DNA of 64,000 nucleotides from Nocardia salmonicida NBRC 13393 (GCF_001613085.1 NZ_BDBR01000010.1:248001-312000); one strand, 5' to 3'. Shown: positions 1 to 15,568, counted from the first letter of the stretch. Notes: generated from the sequence alone by a model not told the origin. Translations and numbers: made by a program.

Positions 1-181
1 GTTCGACGCCATGAGCGGATCGTGCCGACAGCTGGGCTGCGACCTGGTGGACGGCGGGGTCGCGGTCCCACAGCGAGAGAACTCGCGCTTCGCCGGCGAA
101 ACGGGCGGCGATCGCGGCGCCGATTCCCCCGGCGGCGCCGGTGACGACAACGATTCGCCCTCTGGACTCACCACTATGCAT
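1..181 (-). CDS. dhbA: 2,3-dihydro-2,3-dihydroxybenzoate dehydrogenase-like SDR, N-terminal part only
   Basis: Only the first 60 codons lie in the window; the gene continues off the left edge. The minus-strand ATG at 181 begins MHSGESRGRIVVVTGAAGGI, with the Rossmann TGxxxGIG cofactor motif of short-chain dehydrogenases, followed by an acidic-containing strand end (LWDRD) that suggests NAD rather than NADP. In DHB siderophore pathways the DhbA/EntA enzyme oxidises 2,3-dihydro-2,3-dihydroxybenzoate to 2,3-dihydroxybenzoate. The assignment rests on context: the gene is divergent from a DHB-AMP ligase gene and an iron box abuts its start codon. Too little protein is visible to exclude another SDR. 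Confidence 0.65.
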   Translation of the reverse strand, partial: MHSGESRGRIVVVTGAAGGIGAAIAARFAGEARVLSLWDRDPAVHQVAAQLSARSAHGVE

Positions 182-199
182 GAGGTTAGCCTAACCTGA
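181..199. promoter_or_regulatory. IdeR/DtxR-type iron box between dhbA and dhbE
   Basis: TGAGGTTAGCCTAACCTGA is a 19-bp interrupted palindrome (8 of 9 pairs match) very close to the consensus TTAGGTTAGGCTAACCTAA. It touches the dhbA start codon and lies 78 bases upstream of the proposed dhbE start, so one repressor-bound site could silence both genes under iron-replete conditions. A weaker half-site lies at 211-229. Confidence 0.85.
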
Positions 200-277
200 T
201 TTCATCGTCGGTTGGTTAGCTTCCCTTACAGCTTCCGGCGAGGAACTTCGAAGATCCGCTGGAAAGAGGTGCTCGAC

Positions 278-1918
278 TTGACCGATCCCGTGCTCCCCGG
301 ATTCACTCCGTGGCCCGCTGAGCTGGCGCAACGATATCGAGAGCAGAACTGTTGGACCGGTGAGACATTCGGCGATGTACTCACCGCGCGCGCGGTCGCG
401 GCGCCGGACCGGATCGCGGTCCTGGACGACGCGAACAGCTGGACCTACGCCGAGCTCGAGCGCCGTTCCCGCTCGCTCGCCACCGGTTTGGCCCGCCTCG
501 GCATCGCGCCCGGTGACCGGGTGCTGGTGCAGCTTCCCAACCGCGCGGAATTCGTCGAGGTGATCTTCGCGCTGTTCAAGCTCGGCGCTCTGCCGGTGTT
601 CTGTCTGCCCGCCCACCGCAAGGCCGAGCTGGTGCCGATCGCCCGTGCCGCCGCGGCGAAGGCCATGATCACCTGCGGTACCCACCAGCGTTTCGACTAC
701 GCGGCGCTGGCCGCCGAGGTACGCGGCGAGGTCGAGAGTCTGCGTCACCTGGTGCTGGTCGACTGTCTGTCGCTGCCCGACGACGCGCACGATATCGACG
801 AATACCGGGACACCCCTGCCGAATTGGCGGGACCGTCGCCGAGCGACGTGGCGTTCCTGCAACTGTCCGGCGGCAGTACGGGTATCCCGAAGCTCATCGC
901 CCGCACCCACGACGACTACCTCTACAGCGTGCGCCGCAGCGCCGAGATCTGCGAACTCGATCACGCCTGCGTCTACCTCGCGACGCTGCCCGTCGCGCAC
1001 AATTTCCCGATGAGTTCGCCCGGTATCCTGGGCGCGCTGTGGGCAGGCGGTGCGGTCGCGATGACGCCGGATCCGACTCCGGCGACGGCATTTCCGCTGA
1101 TCGAGCGGTTCGGCGTCACCATCACGGGTCTGGTGCCCCCGCTGGCTCGGCTGTGGACCGAGCGCGCGGAGGCGGGCGCGACCCCCGACCTGTCCAGTCT
1201 GCGAGTCCTCCAGGTCGGTGGGGCACGGTGCCAGGACGAGCTGGCCCGCCGGATCGGTCCCGCGCTCGGCGTGACCTTGCAGCAGGTGTTCGGGATGGCC
1301 GAGGGGCTGGTCTGCTACACCAGGCTCGACGACCCGATCGACGTGGTGGTGAGCACGCAGGGGCGGCCGATGTCGGAGCACGACCAGCTCGCCGTCGTCG
1401 ACGACAACGGCGTCGAAGTGGCGCCGGGGTCGACCGGGAACCTGATCACGCAGGGCCCGTACACCATTCGCGGCTACTACGACAACCCCGACGCCGATGC
1501 CCGCAGCTTCACCGTCGACGGCTGGTACCGCACCGGCGACATCGTGTCCGTGCGCCCCGACGGCAATCTCGTGGTCGCGGGCCGCGCGGGCGACTGGGTG
1601 AACCGTGGCGGCGAGAAGGTATCGGCCGAAGAGCTCGAGGCGCACCTGCTCGAACATCCCGGGGTCCGCGACGCCGTCATCGTGGGAACACCGGATCCTG
1701 TTCTGGGTCAACGTATCTGCGCCTTCGTCCAGCCGATCGACCCCGCGCAGCGGCCCACGCTGATCTCGGTGCGCAAGTTCGTGCGCTCGCGCGGAGTGGC
1801 GGCGTGGAAGATGCCCGACACGGTGGTGGTCGTCGACGAATTCCCGGAAACCGGCGTCGGCAAGACCAGCCGCAAGGATCTGCGGCAGGCACTCGCCGAC
1901 GGGGCGCACGGCAACTGA
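278..1918 (+). CDS. dhbE: 2,3-dihydroxybenzoate-AMP ligase (DhbE/EntE family)
   Basis: This stand-alone aryl-acid adenylating enzyme (546 aa) activates 2,3-DHB with ATP and loads it on the aryl carrier protein. Visible motifs are the P-loop LSGGSTGIPK (about residue 195), HNFPMSSPG (about 241), FGMAEGLVCYT (about 338) and YRTGD. At the two positions known to separate DHB from salicylate ligases the protein has Ser (in MSS) and Val (in GLV), as in DHB enzymes. The Cys after that Val is what I recall from salicylate ligases, where EntE/DhbE have Asn. I chose TTG at 278 because AAAGAGG (263-269) sits 8 bases upstream and the start agrees with family length. An upstream in-frame TTG at 212 lacks a ribosome site. 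Confidence 0.9.
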   Translation: MTDPVLPGFTPWPAELAQRYREQNCWTGETFGDVLTARAVAAPDRIAVLDDANSWTYAELERRSRSLATGLARLGIAPGDRVLVQLPNRAEFVEVIFALFKLGALPVFCLPAHRKAELVPIARAAAAKAMITCGTHQRFDYAALAAEVRGEVESLRHLVLVDCLSLPDDAHDIDEYRDTPAELAGPSPSDVAFLQLSGGSTGIPKLIARTHDDYLYSVRRSAEICELDHACVYLATLPVAHNFPMSSPGILGALWAGGAVAMTPDPTPATAFPLIERFGVTITGLVPPLARLWTERAEAGATPDLSSLRVLQVGGARCQDELARRIGPALGVTLQQVFGMAEGLVCYTRLDDPIDVVVSTQGRPMSEHDQLAVVDDNGVEVAPGSTGNLITQGPYTIRGYYDNPDADARSFTVDGWYRTGDIVSVRPDGNLVVAGRAGDWVNRGGEKVSAEELEAHLLEHPGVRDAVIVGTPDPVLGQRICAFVQPIDPAQRPTLISVRKFVRSRGVAAWKMPDTVVVVDEFPETGVGKTSRKDLRQALADGAHGN

Positions 1919-1923
1919 CCGAG

Positions 1924-1956
1924 CCGGGGGCGGCGCGGATTTCGAGCCGCCCCCGG
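1924..1956. terminator. bidirectional hairpin between convergent dhbE and the carrier protein gene
   Basis: A perfect 11-bp inverted repeat (CCGGGGGCGGC / GCCGCCCCCGG) with an 11-base loop lies 5 bases after the dhbE stop and 14 bases before the 3' end of the opposing carrier-protein gene. There is no T-run, as is common in actinobacterial terminators. Confidence 0.7.
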
Positions 1957-1970
1957 CCCGCGGCACGCGA

Positions 1971-2186
1971 TCAGGCCAGCAGTTCGATCCACGACCCGAG
2001 CACGGGATCACCGGCGAGCGTGGGGAAGTCGATATCTGCATGTCCGGCCGACCGCCATTTCTCCACGAGCGACATGATGCGAACCGAGTCCAGGCCCGCG
2101 TCCAGCAGGTCGGTATCGGCGGCCAGTTCGGATCGGTCGACACCGAGTGCTGTGGCCACATCCGAGACGACTTGTTCGTCGGTCAT
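1971..2186 (-). CDS. stand-alone aryl/peptidyl carrier protein
   Basis: A 71-aa carrier protein with the phosphopantetheine attachment motif LLDAGLDSVRIM; the Ser at residue 34 is the expected 4'-phosphopantetheine site. It is the last gene of the minus-strand siderophore operon, 3 bases after the siderophore-interacting protein gene. In enterobactin and bacillibactin pathways the aryl carrier domain is the C-terminal half of the isochorismatase (EntB/DhbB). Here it is a free protein, so any isochorismatase must be a separate gene outside the window. Its expected partners are the DHB ligase, which loads it, and the first condensation domain of the NRPS. The carrier fold is certain; the aryl-carrier role is inferred from context. 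Confidence 0.88.
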   Translation of the reverse strand: MTDEQVVSDVATALGVDRSELAADTDLLDAGLDSVRIMSLVEKWRSAGHADIDFPTLAGDPVLGSWIELLA

Positions 2187-2189
2187 CGC

Positions 2190-3029
2190 TCATTCCTCTC
2201 GATCGAAGTCGGCGACGCCGCGCTTCCAGTACCCGGCGATCAGTGAGTCCTTGGGACCGATGCCGAGTTCGCCGCGCACTACCTTGCGGATGCCACGCAG
2301 GCACCCCGCCTCGCCGGCAACCCAGGCGTAAACCCGTTGCCCGGCAGAGACTTCCACCCCGCGGACCGCCTTCTCCAGCGCGTCACCGGTGCCCGGCTCC
2401 AGGTCGCCGCGGTGCAGCCAGCGCACCTCGATGCCCGCCGGCGCGTCGATCTCGATCTCTTCCTCGGGCCCGGTCACCTCGATGAAGGCCCAGCCCCGCG
2501 CGGTCCTCGACAGCCGTTCCAGCCAGCGCGCGATGGCGGGCAGCGCGGTGATGTCACCGACGAAGAGGAACCGGTCGTAGGACTCCGGGACGACGACGCC
2601 ACCGGGAGGGCCCGCGATGTGGATCTTGGTGCCCGGGGTCGCCGCGCTCGCCCACTCCGAGGCCAAGCCGCCGGGGTGGATCGCGAAATCGATATCGAGT
2701 TCGTTGTCGGCGATGCTGTGGCGGCGCACCGTGTACTCGCGCGACACCGGGCGCGGGTTGCCCCACTCGAGTGACTGACCGTCGCGCGCGGGCAGCCGCA
2801 GCACCCCGTCCTCACACGGAAATACCAGGCGCACATGCTCATCCGGCACATAGCTGTGGAAGGACGCGATATCGGGTCCGCCGAAGGTGATCCTGAGCAG
2901 CCCTGCCCCGACCGCCACCGTGCGGATCACCTCCACTTCCTGCAATCCGATCGGATACGGGACCTTGGCGCCGTGCTCACTGGCGAGCACGTCGGCGATG
3001 CGCGCGGCATAGCCACTGCGATCTGTCAC
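2190..3029 (-). CDS. siderophore-interacting protein (FAD-binding ferric-siderophore reductase, SIP/ViuB family)
   Basis: This 279-aa cytoplasmic flavoprotein is of the ViuB/YqjH type, which reduces ferric siderophore to release ferrous iron after import. The FAD-binding Arg-x-Tyr-Thr motif is present as SREYTVR, followed by DIDFAIHP and the glycine-rich AGPPGGV. Near the C-terminus is the YWKRG signature typical of the family. GTG at 3029 overlaps the exporter stop by 4 bases (GTGA), indicating translational coupling. The reading frame stays open upstream to 4193, but that stretch is antisense to nothing conserved and only shadows the exporter gene. Length matches the usual ~280 aa. Confidence 0.93.
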   Translation of the reverse strand: MTDRSGYAARIADVLASEHGAKVPYPIGLQEVEVIRTVAVGAGLLRITFGGPDIASFHSYVPDEHVRLVFPCEDGVLRLPARDGQSLEWGNPRPVSREYTVRRHSIADNELDIDFAIHPGGLASEWASAATPGTKIHIAGPPGGVVVPESYDRFLFVGDITALPAIARWLERLSRTARGWAFIEVTGPEEEIEIDAPAGIEVRWLHRGDLEPGTGDALEKAVRGVEVSAGQRVYAWVAGEAGCLRGIRKVVRGELGIGPKDSLIAGYWKRGVADFDREE

Positions 3030-4255
3030 TGCTGTTCCTTTCCGTGCAGCGGCCCGGCGGCAAGCGCCACCACGCCGGTGAGCACCAGGACCGCGACGCC
3101 GTAGAACACGAGCGCGGAACCCGGTGCGAAGAATTGGCCGACGAAACCGGCGGCCATCGAACCGATCGCGGTGCCGGTCACCGACTGCACCATGAGAAGT
3201 CCGGCCATCCGGCCGCGCAGCTCCTCGGGCGCCTGCTGTTGCAGCAGGGTGTAGCGCAGCACGATGTTCACCGCCCTGGCCAGGCCGAATCCGGCCAGCC
3301 CGAGAAACACCAGCGCCGCGTGCGACCACAGTCCGGCTGCGATCACGCCCAGTGGCATGAGGGCCAGCGAGATCAGCAGGGCGAGCCCGTTGTAGCGGGT
3401 GCGACTCATCCAGCCGCTGGTGAGCGAGCCGAGAACCGCACCGGCGCCCGGCGCGGCGTAGAGCAGGCCGAGGGTGCCGGGGCCCGCGCCGAGTTCGACC
3501 TCGGCGAAGGCGGGCAACAGCACCAGCGGGCCGCTGACGAGCATGGCGAGCAGGCCGGTGAGCAGGATGATGCGAATAGTCCTGTGCTGCATCGCGAATC
3601 GAATGCCGATCGCCAGTTCGCGCACCGGGTTCTGCAGGTCGCGGGCCGGCGGAGGCGCAGGCCCGATCGCCGTGATCAGTCCGACTGTGGCGACGGTGGC
3701 GCCCGCGCACAGGAAGAACGCGACCGACACCCCCGTCTGCGCGACGAGCACGCCGGCGATCGCGGGCGTGATCATGGTGCCGAGGTCGGTGGTGAGCGCG
3801 GTCAAAGCGCCTGCCGCCGCGATCTTCTCGCGACCGACCAACATCGGGACCAGAGCCATCAACGCGGAGCCGCTCACGCCGCCCGCGAGTCCGTCGATGA
3901 CGGCGGCCAGATAGATCACCGACAGCATCGGATCGGGCAGCACCGCGTTGATGCCGAGGATCAGGAAGCCGAAACCCGCGGCGCTGCGCGACCATTGGAT
4001 CACGTTGCGCCGGTCGTAACGGTCGGCGATCACACCGCCCGCGAGGCTGCCGACGAACAACGCGGCCGCGGTGGTTGTCGCGATGCCGGCGACCTGCAGG
4101 GTCGAGCCGGTCAGTTGATAGACCTGCAACGGCAGGGCCACCATGAGCAGCCCGAGCCCCAGCACCGACACCAGCCGCGCCGCGAACGCGCACCGGAACG
4201 GACGCGAGGTCCGCAGCGGGCTGATGTCGATGAGCAGGCCGCCGACCGCTGTCAC
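3026..4255 (-). CDS. entS: EntS-type MFS siderophore exporter
   Basis: A 409-aa major facilitator protein with about 12 hydrophobic segments. The N-terminal half closely follows EntS: a short cytoplasmic start ending in SPLRTSRPFR, a first helix LVSVLGLGLLMVALPLQVYQ, and the loop 2-3 motif GGVIADRYDRRNVI. EntS exports enterobactin across the cytoplasmic membrane, so here it probably exports the locus's catechol siderophore. It sits between fepB and the ferric reductase gene with 4-base GTGA overlaps on both sides. The GTG start at 4255 is set by that coupling and by alignment with the family N-terminus. Exact substrate is inferred. Confidence 0.92.
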   Translation of the reverse strand: MTAVGGLLIDISPLRTSRPFRCAFAARLVSVLGLGLLMVALPLQVYQLTGSTLQVAGIATTTAAALFVGSLAGGVIADRYDRRNVIQWSRSAAGFGFLILGINAVLPDPMLSVIYLAAVIDGLAGGVSGSALMALVPMLVGREKIAAAGALTALTTDLGTMITPAIAGVLVAQTGVSVAFFLCAGATVATVGLITAIGPAPPPARDLQNPVRELAIGIRFAMQHRTIRIILLTGLLAMLVSGPLVLLPAFAEVELGAGPGTLGLLYAAPGAGAVLGSLTSGWMSRTRYNGLALLISLALMPLGVIAAGLWSHAALVFLGLAGFGLARAVNIVLRYTLLQQQAPEELRGRMAGLLMVQSVTGTAIGSMAAGFVGQFFAPGSALVFYGVAVLVLTGVVALAAGPLHGKEQQ

Positions 4256-5304
4256 TTGAAGCGTTCCACGAGCAGATCGAGCGTGGTCATGACCGTGCGG
4301 TAGTCAGGACGTGAGCTGGTCGCGGGCAGCTCGAAGACGGTGTTCGCCTTGAACGAGGGCAGCGACGCGTACATCGGGTCGGCCCGCAGCTCGGCCAGGC
4401 TCCGGCCGCCGTTGAGCGGGATCATGAACAGCACGGGCGCGTCGACCGCGGTGTTCAGCAACTCCGGACTGAAGCTGATGAAGTCGGCGCTCCCTTCACG
4501 AGCGGGGTTGCCCGCCTTGCTCTCGAGCTGACGGTCCAGCGTGAAGCCGACCTCCGAGAGCAGCGTGGGCAGTGCGGCGGTGGGCACGAACGCGGTCGGC
4601 TTCTGGCTCTTGAGCGACTGCATGACGACGGCGTTGCCCGCGGGCGCCTTGATGGAGCTCTTGGCCTCGGCCAGCTTGTCCTTGTAGTTGGCGATCAGCT
4701 GGTCGACCTCGGACGGCTTGCCGACCACGTCGGCGATCACCCGTAGTTGGTCCTGCCAGTAGGTGGTCTCGGTCGGCACCAGCACGGTCGGGGCGATCGC
4801 GCTGAGCTGGTCGTAGGCGTTCACCGACTGCTGCGCCGGGTAGCCCTGGCCGCCGCCGATGATCAGGTCCGGGCGCTGGGCGGCGATGAACTCCAGGTTG
4901 ATGTTCTCACCGGTGGGCAGGGCCTTGGTGCCCTGTTTCGCCGCGTCCTCGGCCCAGCCCGTCGGGAACTCACCCGGCTTGCTCGCGACGCCGAGCAGAC
5001 GCGGGTCGGCGGCGACGACCGGCGCCTCGAGGTCGTAGAGGTAGCCCGCCAGGGTGCCGTTGAGCACGACGATGCGTTGCGGATCCGCGGGGACGGAGAC
5101 CGGGCCCTTCGGTGTCTGGACCTCGCGGGGGCCGCTGGGTGCGGCGGTGTCGTCCGAAGAGGTGCCGCAGCCGGTGAGCGCTGCGATCAGCGCGAGAACC
5201 AGCAGGGCGAGGGTGGCGCGGAGCCTGCCCGATGATCGTGTGGTGAACATGGAAGGAGTTGTCCTCATCTTTCTTTTCGAACGGTGAAAAGCGGTGCGCT
5301 GCAT
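4252..5304 (-). CDS. fepB: ferric-siderophore ABC transporter substrate-binding lipoprotein
   Basis: An exported periplasmic-binding-type protein with lipobox ALTGC at the end of a hydrophobic signal (LALLVLALIAALTGC), so it is lipid-anchored outside the membrane. The mature part has the class III binding-protein pattern, with PQRIVVLNG near the start and RPDLIIGGGQGY before the linker helix, as in FepB/FatB-like proteins. It should hand ferric siderophore to FepD-FepG-FepC, which is encoded just beyond the NRPS. The longest start, ATG at 5304, follows the NRPS stop by 2 bases. ATG at 5268 or 5250 would give a more typical signal peptide, so the start is uncertain. Confidence 0.9.
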   Translation of the reverse strand: MQRTAFHRSKRKMRTTPSMFTTRSSGRLRATLALLVLALIAALTGCGTSSDDTAAPSGPREVQTPKGPVSVPADPQRIVVLNGTLAGYLYDLEAPVVAADPRLLGVASKPGEFPTGWAEDAAKQGTKALPTGENINLEFIAAQRPDLIIGGGQGYPAQQSVNAYDQLSAIAPTVLVPTETTYWQDQLRVIADVVGKPSEVDQLIANYKDKLAEAKSSIKAPAGNAVVMQSLKSQKPTAFVPTAALPTLLSEVGFTLDRQLESKAGNPAREGSADFISFSPELLNTAVDAPVLFMIPLNGGRSLAELRADPMYASLPSFKANTVFELPATSSRPDYRTVMTTLDLLVERFK

Positions 5305-5306
5305 GC

Positions 5307-12542
<7,236 letters not shown>

Positions 12543-12575
12543 GGCAACTCCCTCCCTCGTCACATTCACAATCAG

Positions 12576-12594
12576 TTAGGTTAGCCTAACTTAA
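12576..12594. promoter_or_regulatory. IdeR/DtxR-type iron box in front of the NRPS operon
   Basis: TTAGGTTAGCCTAACTTAA matches the iron-box consensus at 17 of 19 positions. It lies inside a longer palindrome at 12569-12601 whose outer arms CAATCAGTTA/TAACTGATTG are perfect. The centre is 43 bases upstream of the proposed NRPS start, and the only other gene nearby, fepC, ends upstream at 12639, so this box governs the NRPS operon. Confidence 0.9.
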
Positions 12595-12638
12595 CTGATT
12601 GTGGAATACCTATGTTCGGCTACCGCATCGCCGCAGGT

Positions 12639-13445
12639 CTAGCGCACCTTGGCGGCGTCTTCTGCCAGCGGAATCACCAGTGGCGTACCGGTTTCCGGGT
12701 CGTCGACGATTCGGCACCGCAACGAGAAGACCTCGTCGACGAGCTCGGCGGTCACGATGTCGGCGGGCGCACCCGTGGCGACCACCCGCCCGTCGCGCAT
12801 CGCGATGAGGTGATCGGCGTAGCGGAACGCGTGGTTGAGGTCGTGCAGCACGGCCACGACGGTCCGCCCGGCTTCCCGGTTCAGTGACCGGCACAGATCC
12901 AGAAGCTGGATCTGATAGGCGATGTCGAGGTAGGTCGTCGGCTCGTCGAGCAGGATCAGCGGGGTGTCCTGAGCGAGCACCATCGCGATCCACACCCGCT
13001 GGCGCTGACCGCCTGACAGCTCGTCGACCATCCGCGCCGACAACTCGGTGACGCCGGTCGCCGCCATCGCCGACGCGACGGCTTCCTCGTCGGCCTTCGA
13101 CCACTGCCGCAGCAGCGTCTGATGCGGATAGCGCCCGCGCGCAACGAGATCGGCGACGCGGATGCCGTCCGGCGCGGTCGAAGTCTGCGGCAGCAGACCG
13201 ATCTGCCGGGCCACCTGCTTGGCAGGGTAGGAGCTGATCGGTTTGTCGTCGAGCAGCACGGTCCCCGACTCGGGGGTGAGCAGCCGGGCCAGTGCGCGCA
13301 GCAGGGTGGACTTGCCGCACGCGTTCGGGCCGATGATCACCGTGAACTTGCCGTCCGGGATGTCCACCGACAGTTGGTCGCTGGTCGTGGTGCCCTTGTA
13401 GCCGAGGCGGACCCGGTCGGCGCGCAGCCGTGAAGTGTCGTTCAT
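12639..13445 (-). CDS. fepC: ferric-siderophore ABC transporter ATP-binding protein
   Basis: A 268-aa ABC ATPase energising siderophore import with FepD and FepG. Walker A GPNACGKST is at 39-47, the Q-loop is in GLLPQ (about 86), the signature LSGGQRQR starts at 143, Walker B LILLDEPT has Asp167-Glu168, and the switch His201 is in VLHDLNHAFRYAD. The LHDLNHAFRYADH stretch is typical of the FepC/FhuC iron-chelate group. It is the last gene of the fepD-fepG-fepC operon, 12 bases after fepG. It ends before the NRPS operon's iron box, so it belongs to a separate transcription unit. Confidence 0.95.
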   Translation of the reverse strand: MNDTSRLRADRVRLGYKGTTTSDQLSVDIPDGKFTVIIGPNACGKSTLLRALARLLTPESGTVLLDDKPISSYPAKQVARQIGLLPQTSTAPDGIRVADLVARGRYPHQTLLRQWSKADEEAVASAMAATGVTELSARMVDELSGGQRQRVWIAMVLAQDTPLILLDEPTTYLDIAYQIQLLDLCRSLNREAGRTVVAVLHDLNHAFRYADHLIAMRDGRVVATGAPADIVTAELVDEVFSLRCRIVDDPETGTPLVIPLAEDAAKVR

Positions 13446-13457
13446 CTTTTCGCTTTC

Positions 13458-14513
13458 CTAGTTCCGTCGCGCCTCGGCGACCAGCAGATACGCCAGGTAC
13501 AGGCCGCCGACCGAGACGGTGACGAGGCCGACCGGCACGGTGGTCGGGGCGAACGCGTGCTGGGCGATCCAGTCGCAGGTGATCAGCAACATCGCTCCCA
13601 TCGCCGCCGAGGGCGCGAGCGCGATCGACGGTGTGCGAGCCAGCCTGCGCGCCAGGTGTGGTGCGGCGAGGGCGACGAACGCGATCGGGCCCGCGACCGC
13701 CGTCGCCACCGCGGTGAACGCGACGCTGAGCACGATCAGCCACAGCATCGCCCGGCTGACGTTCAGGCCGAACGCGCGAGCGGTGTCGTCGCCGAGTTCG
13801 AGGATCTGCAAGCGGGGGGCCGCCGGGATCAGCGCGATCGCCAGCAGCGCGAGGATCACCACCGCGGGACCCACCTGCGGCCACGAGAGTCCGTTGAGCG
13901 TGCCCGCGCCCCAGGCCGCCGCGGACATCGCGGCGTCCAGGTCGGCGCGCAGGATCAGCCAGGTGTTGATCGAGGCGAGCATGGCGCTGACGCCGATGCC
14001 GACGATGATCAGCCGGAACCCGGCCACGTTGTGCCGGAACGCGAGTAGATGGATGACCAACGCGGCGCCGAGCCCGCCGATCACCGCACCGGTCGCGGTC
14101 TGCAGGTGCCCACCGCCGAGGGTCAGGATGGCGATCAGCGCGCCGGTGTAGGCGCCGGTGTTGAAGCCGACGATGTCCGGGCTGCCCAGCGGATTTCGGG
14201 TCACCGACTGGAGGATGGCGCCGCTCACGCCCAGTGCCGCACCGAGGATCAGGGCGAGCAGGATGCGCGGCAGCCGCCAGTCCCACACCACCAGCCGGTC
14301 GAACCGCTCGTCGCCGATCACCAGCGCGCGCAGCACCCGCAGTGGCGGGATCAGGTAGTCGCCGCTGCCGAGTGCCAGCACCGCCGTCACCACCGAAATC
14401 GTCAGCAGGACAGCGCAAACCACGAGGGTGCGCACGCCGATGCGGGCGGACAAACGCGCTCCGCGCGGCCGGATCACCAGCATCGCGCGGCCGAAATCGA
14501 TCGTCGAACTCAC
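13458..14513 (-). CDS. fepG: ferric-siderophore ABC transporter permease
   Basis: A 351-aa FecCD-family permease with about ten membrane segments after a ~28-residue cytoplasmic lead. Family hallmarks are RLPRILLALILGAALGVSGA, followed by QSVTRNPLGSPDIVGFNTGA (the conserved RNPL..P...G loop) and the C-terminal DWIAQHAFAPTTVPVGLVT. It pairs with FepD to form the membrane pore. The GTG start at 14513 overlaps the fepD stop by 4 bases, so the two permeases should be made in equal amounts. Confidence 0.95.
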   Translation of the reverse strand: MSSTIDFGRAMLVIRPRGARLSARIGVRTLVVCAVLLTISVVTAVLALGSGDYLIPPLRVLRALVIGDERFDRLVVWDWRLPRILLALILGAALGVSGAILQSVTRNPLGSPDIVGFNTGAYTGALIAILTLGGGHLQTATGAVIGGLGAALVIHLLAFRHNVAGFRLIIVGIGVSAMLASINTWLILRADLDAAMSAAAWGAGTLNGLSWPQVGPAVVILALLAIALIPAAPRLQILELGDDTARAFGLNVSRAMLWLIVLSVAFTAVATAVAGPIAFVALAAPHLARRLARTPSIALAPSAAMGAMLLITCDWIAQHAFAPTTVPVGLVTVSVGGLYLAYLLVAEARRN

Positions 14514-15508
14514 GCGGCGGCACCTACTCTTGCGCGACGAGCCAGCCAGATCAGTACCGGCGCCCCGAGGAACGCGGTGACCAGGCCGGCGGGGACTTCA
14601 TCGGGACGAATGATGAGGCGGCCCACGATGTCGGCCGACAGCACCAGGATCGGCGCCAGCACCAGCGAATAGGCGAAGATCCAGCGCTGGTCGGGTCCGA
14701 TCAGCCACCGGGCCACATGCGGAACCGCGAGACCGACGAACGCGATCGGGCCCACCGCGGCAGTCGCGGTGCCGCACAGCAGCACCACCGCCAGCGCGGT
14801 GAACAAGCGTGTGCGCCCCACGTGCACACCCAGCGAGTGCGCAAGATCGTCGCCGAGCGCCACCGCGTTGAGCGAGCGCGCGCACAGCGCCGCGATGATC
14901 AGGCCCACCACGATGAACGGGGTCGCGCCGTAGAGGATCTCGAATCCGCGTCCGGTGAGGCCGCCGGAATCCCATTGGCGCATTTCGTCGAAAGCCTTGG
15001 GGTGCATCAGGATCAAGCCCCTGGTCAGACCGCCGAGAACCGCAGTGGCGGCGACACCTGCCAGCGTCAGACGCACCGGATCGGTGCCGGATCGGCCCGC
15101 GGTGCCCACGCGGTAGACGACCACCGACACCAGCGCGGCGCCGAGGAACCCGAACCAGACATACGACGTGATCTCGCTCACACCGAACATCGCGACGGCG
15201 ATGGTGATCGCGAAGGCCGCGCCCGCGTTGACGCCGAGCAGACCGGGGTCGGCCAGCGGGTTGCGGGTCAGGCCCTGCATCAAGCAGCCCGCGATACCGA
15301 GCGCGAGCCCGACCAGCAGTCCGAGCAGCGTGCGCGGCACGCGGTACTCGGTGACGGTCACGTGATCGGGGGTGGTGCTCACGCCGAACAGGGCCTGCCA
15401 GACTTCGCCGATCGCAATGGCTTTCGTGCCGACCAGCAAGCTGAGAGCACATACTGCGACCAGCGCGAATGCGGCAAGAAGCCACCCGCACCAACGCGGA
15501 TTTCTCAT
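14510..15508 (-). CDS. fepD: ferric-siderophore ABC transporter permease
   Basis: A 332-aa FecCD-family permease and first gene of the import operon. It has YRVPRTLLGLLVGLALGIAG, then QGLTRNPLADPGLLGVNAGA, and near the end a RPDEVPAGLVTAFLGAPVLI motif, all typical of FepD-like subunits. It starts with ATG at 15508, 36 bases downstream of the nearer of two iron boxes. Together with fepG, fepC and the distant fepB it makes a complete importer. The specific chelate is inferred from the adjoining NRPS. Confidence 0.95.
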   Translation of the reverse strand: MRNPRWCGWLLAAFALVAVCALSLLVGTKAIAIGEVWQALFGVSTTPDHVTVTEYRVPRTLLGLLVGLALGIAGCLMQGLTRNPLADPGLLGVNAGAAFAITIAVAMFGVSEITSYVWFGFLGAALVSVVVYRVGTAGRSGTDPVRLTLAGVAATAVLGGLTRGLILMHPKAFDEMRQWDSGGLTGRGFEILYGATPFIVVGLIIAALCARSLNAVALGDDLAHSLGVHVGRTRLFTALAVVLLCGTATAAVGPIAFVGLAVPHVARWLIGPDQRWIFAYSLVLAPILVLSADIVGRLIIRPDEVPAGLVTAFLGAPVLIWLARRARVGAAA

Positions 15509-15543
15509 CAGGGTTCTCTCTCGCGGCGAAACTGGGTCGTTTT

Positions 15544-15562
15544 GGAGGTTAGCCTAAGCAAG
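15544..15562. promoter_or_regulatory. iron box proximal to fepD
   Basis: GGAGGTTAGCCTAAGCAAG keeps the core AGGTTAG.CTAA of the iron-box consensus. It lies 36 bases upstream of the fepD start codon and 6 bases from a second box, so the two could be bound cooperatively. Confidence 0.7.
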
Positions 15563-15568
15563 GTCTTG

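Noticed and set aside
211..229. Possible second iron box between dhbA and dhbE
   Set aside because: Only about 11 of 19 positions match and the second half-site is poor. It is mentioned with the strong box but not listed separately.
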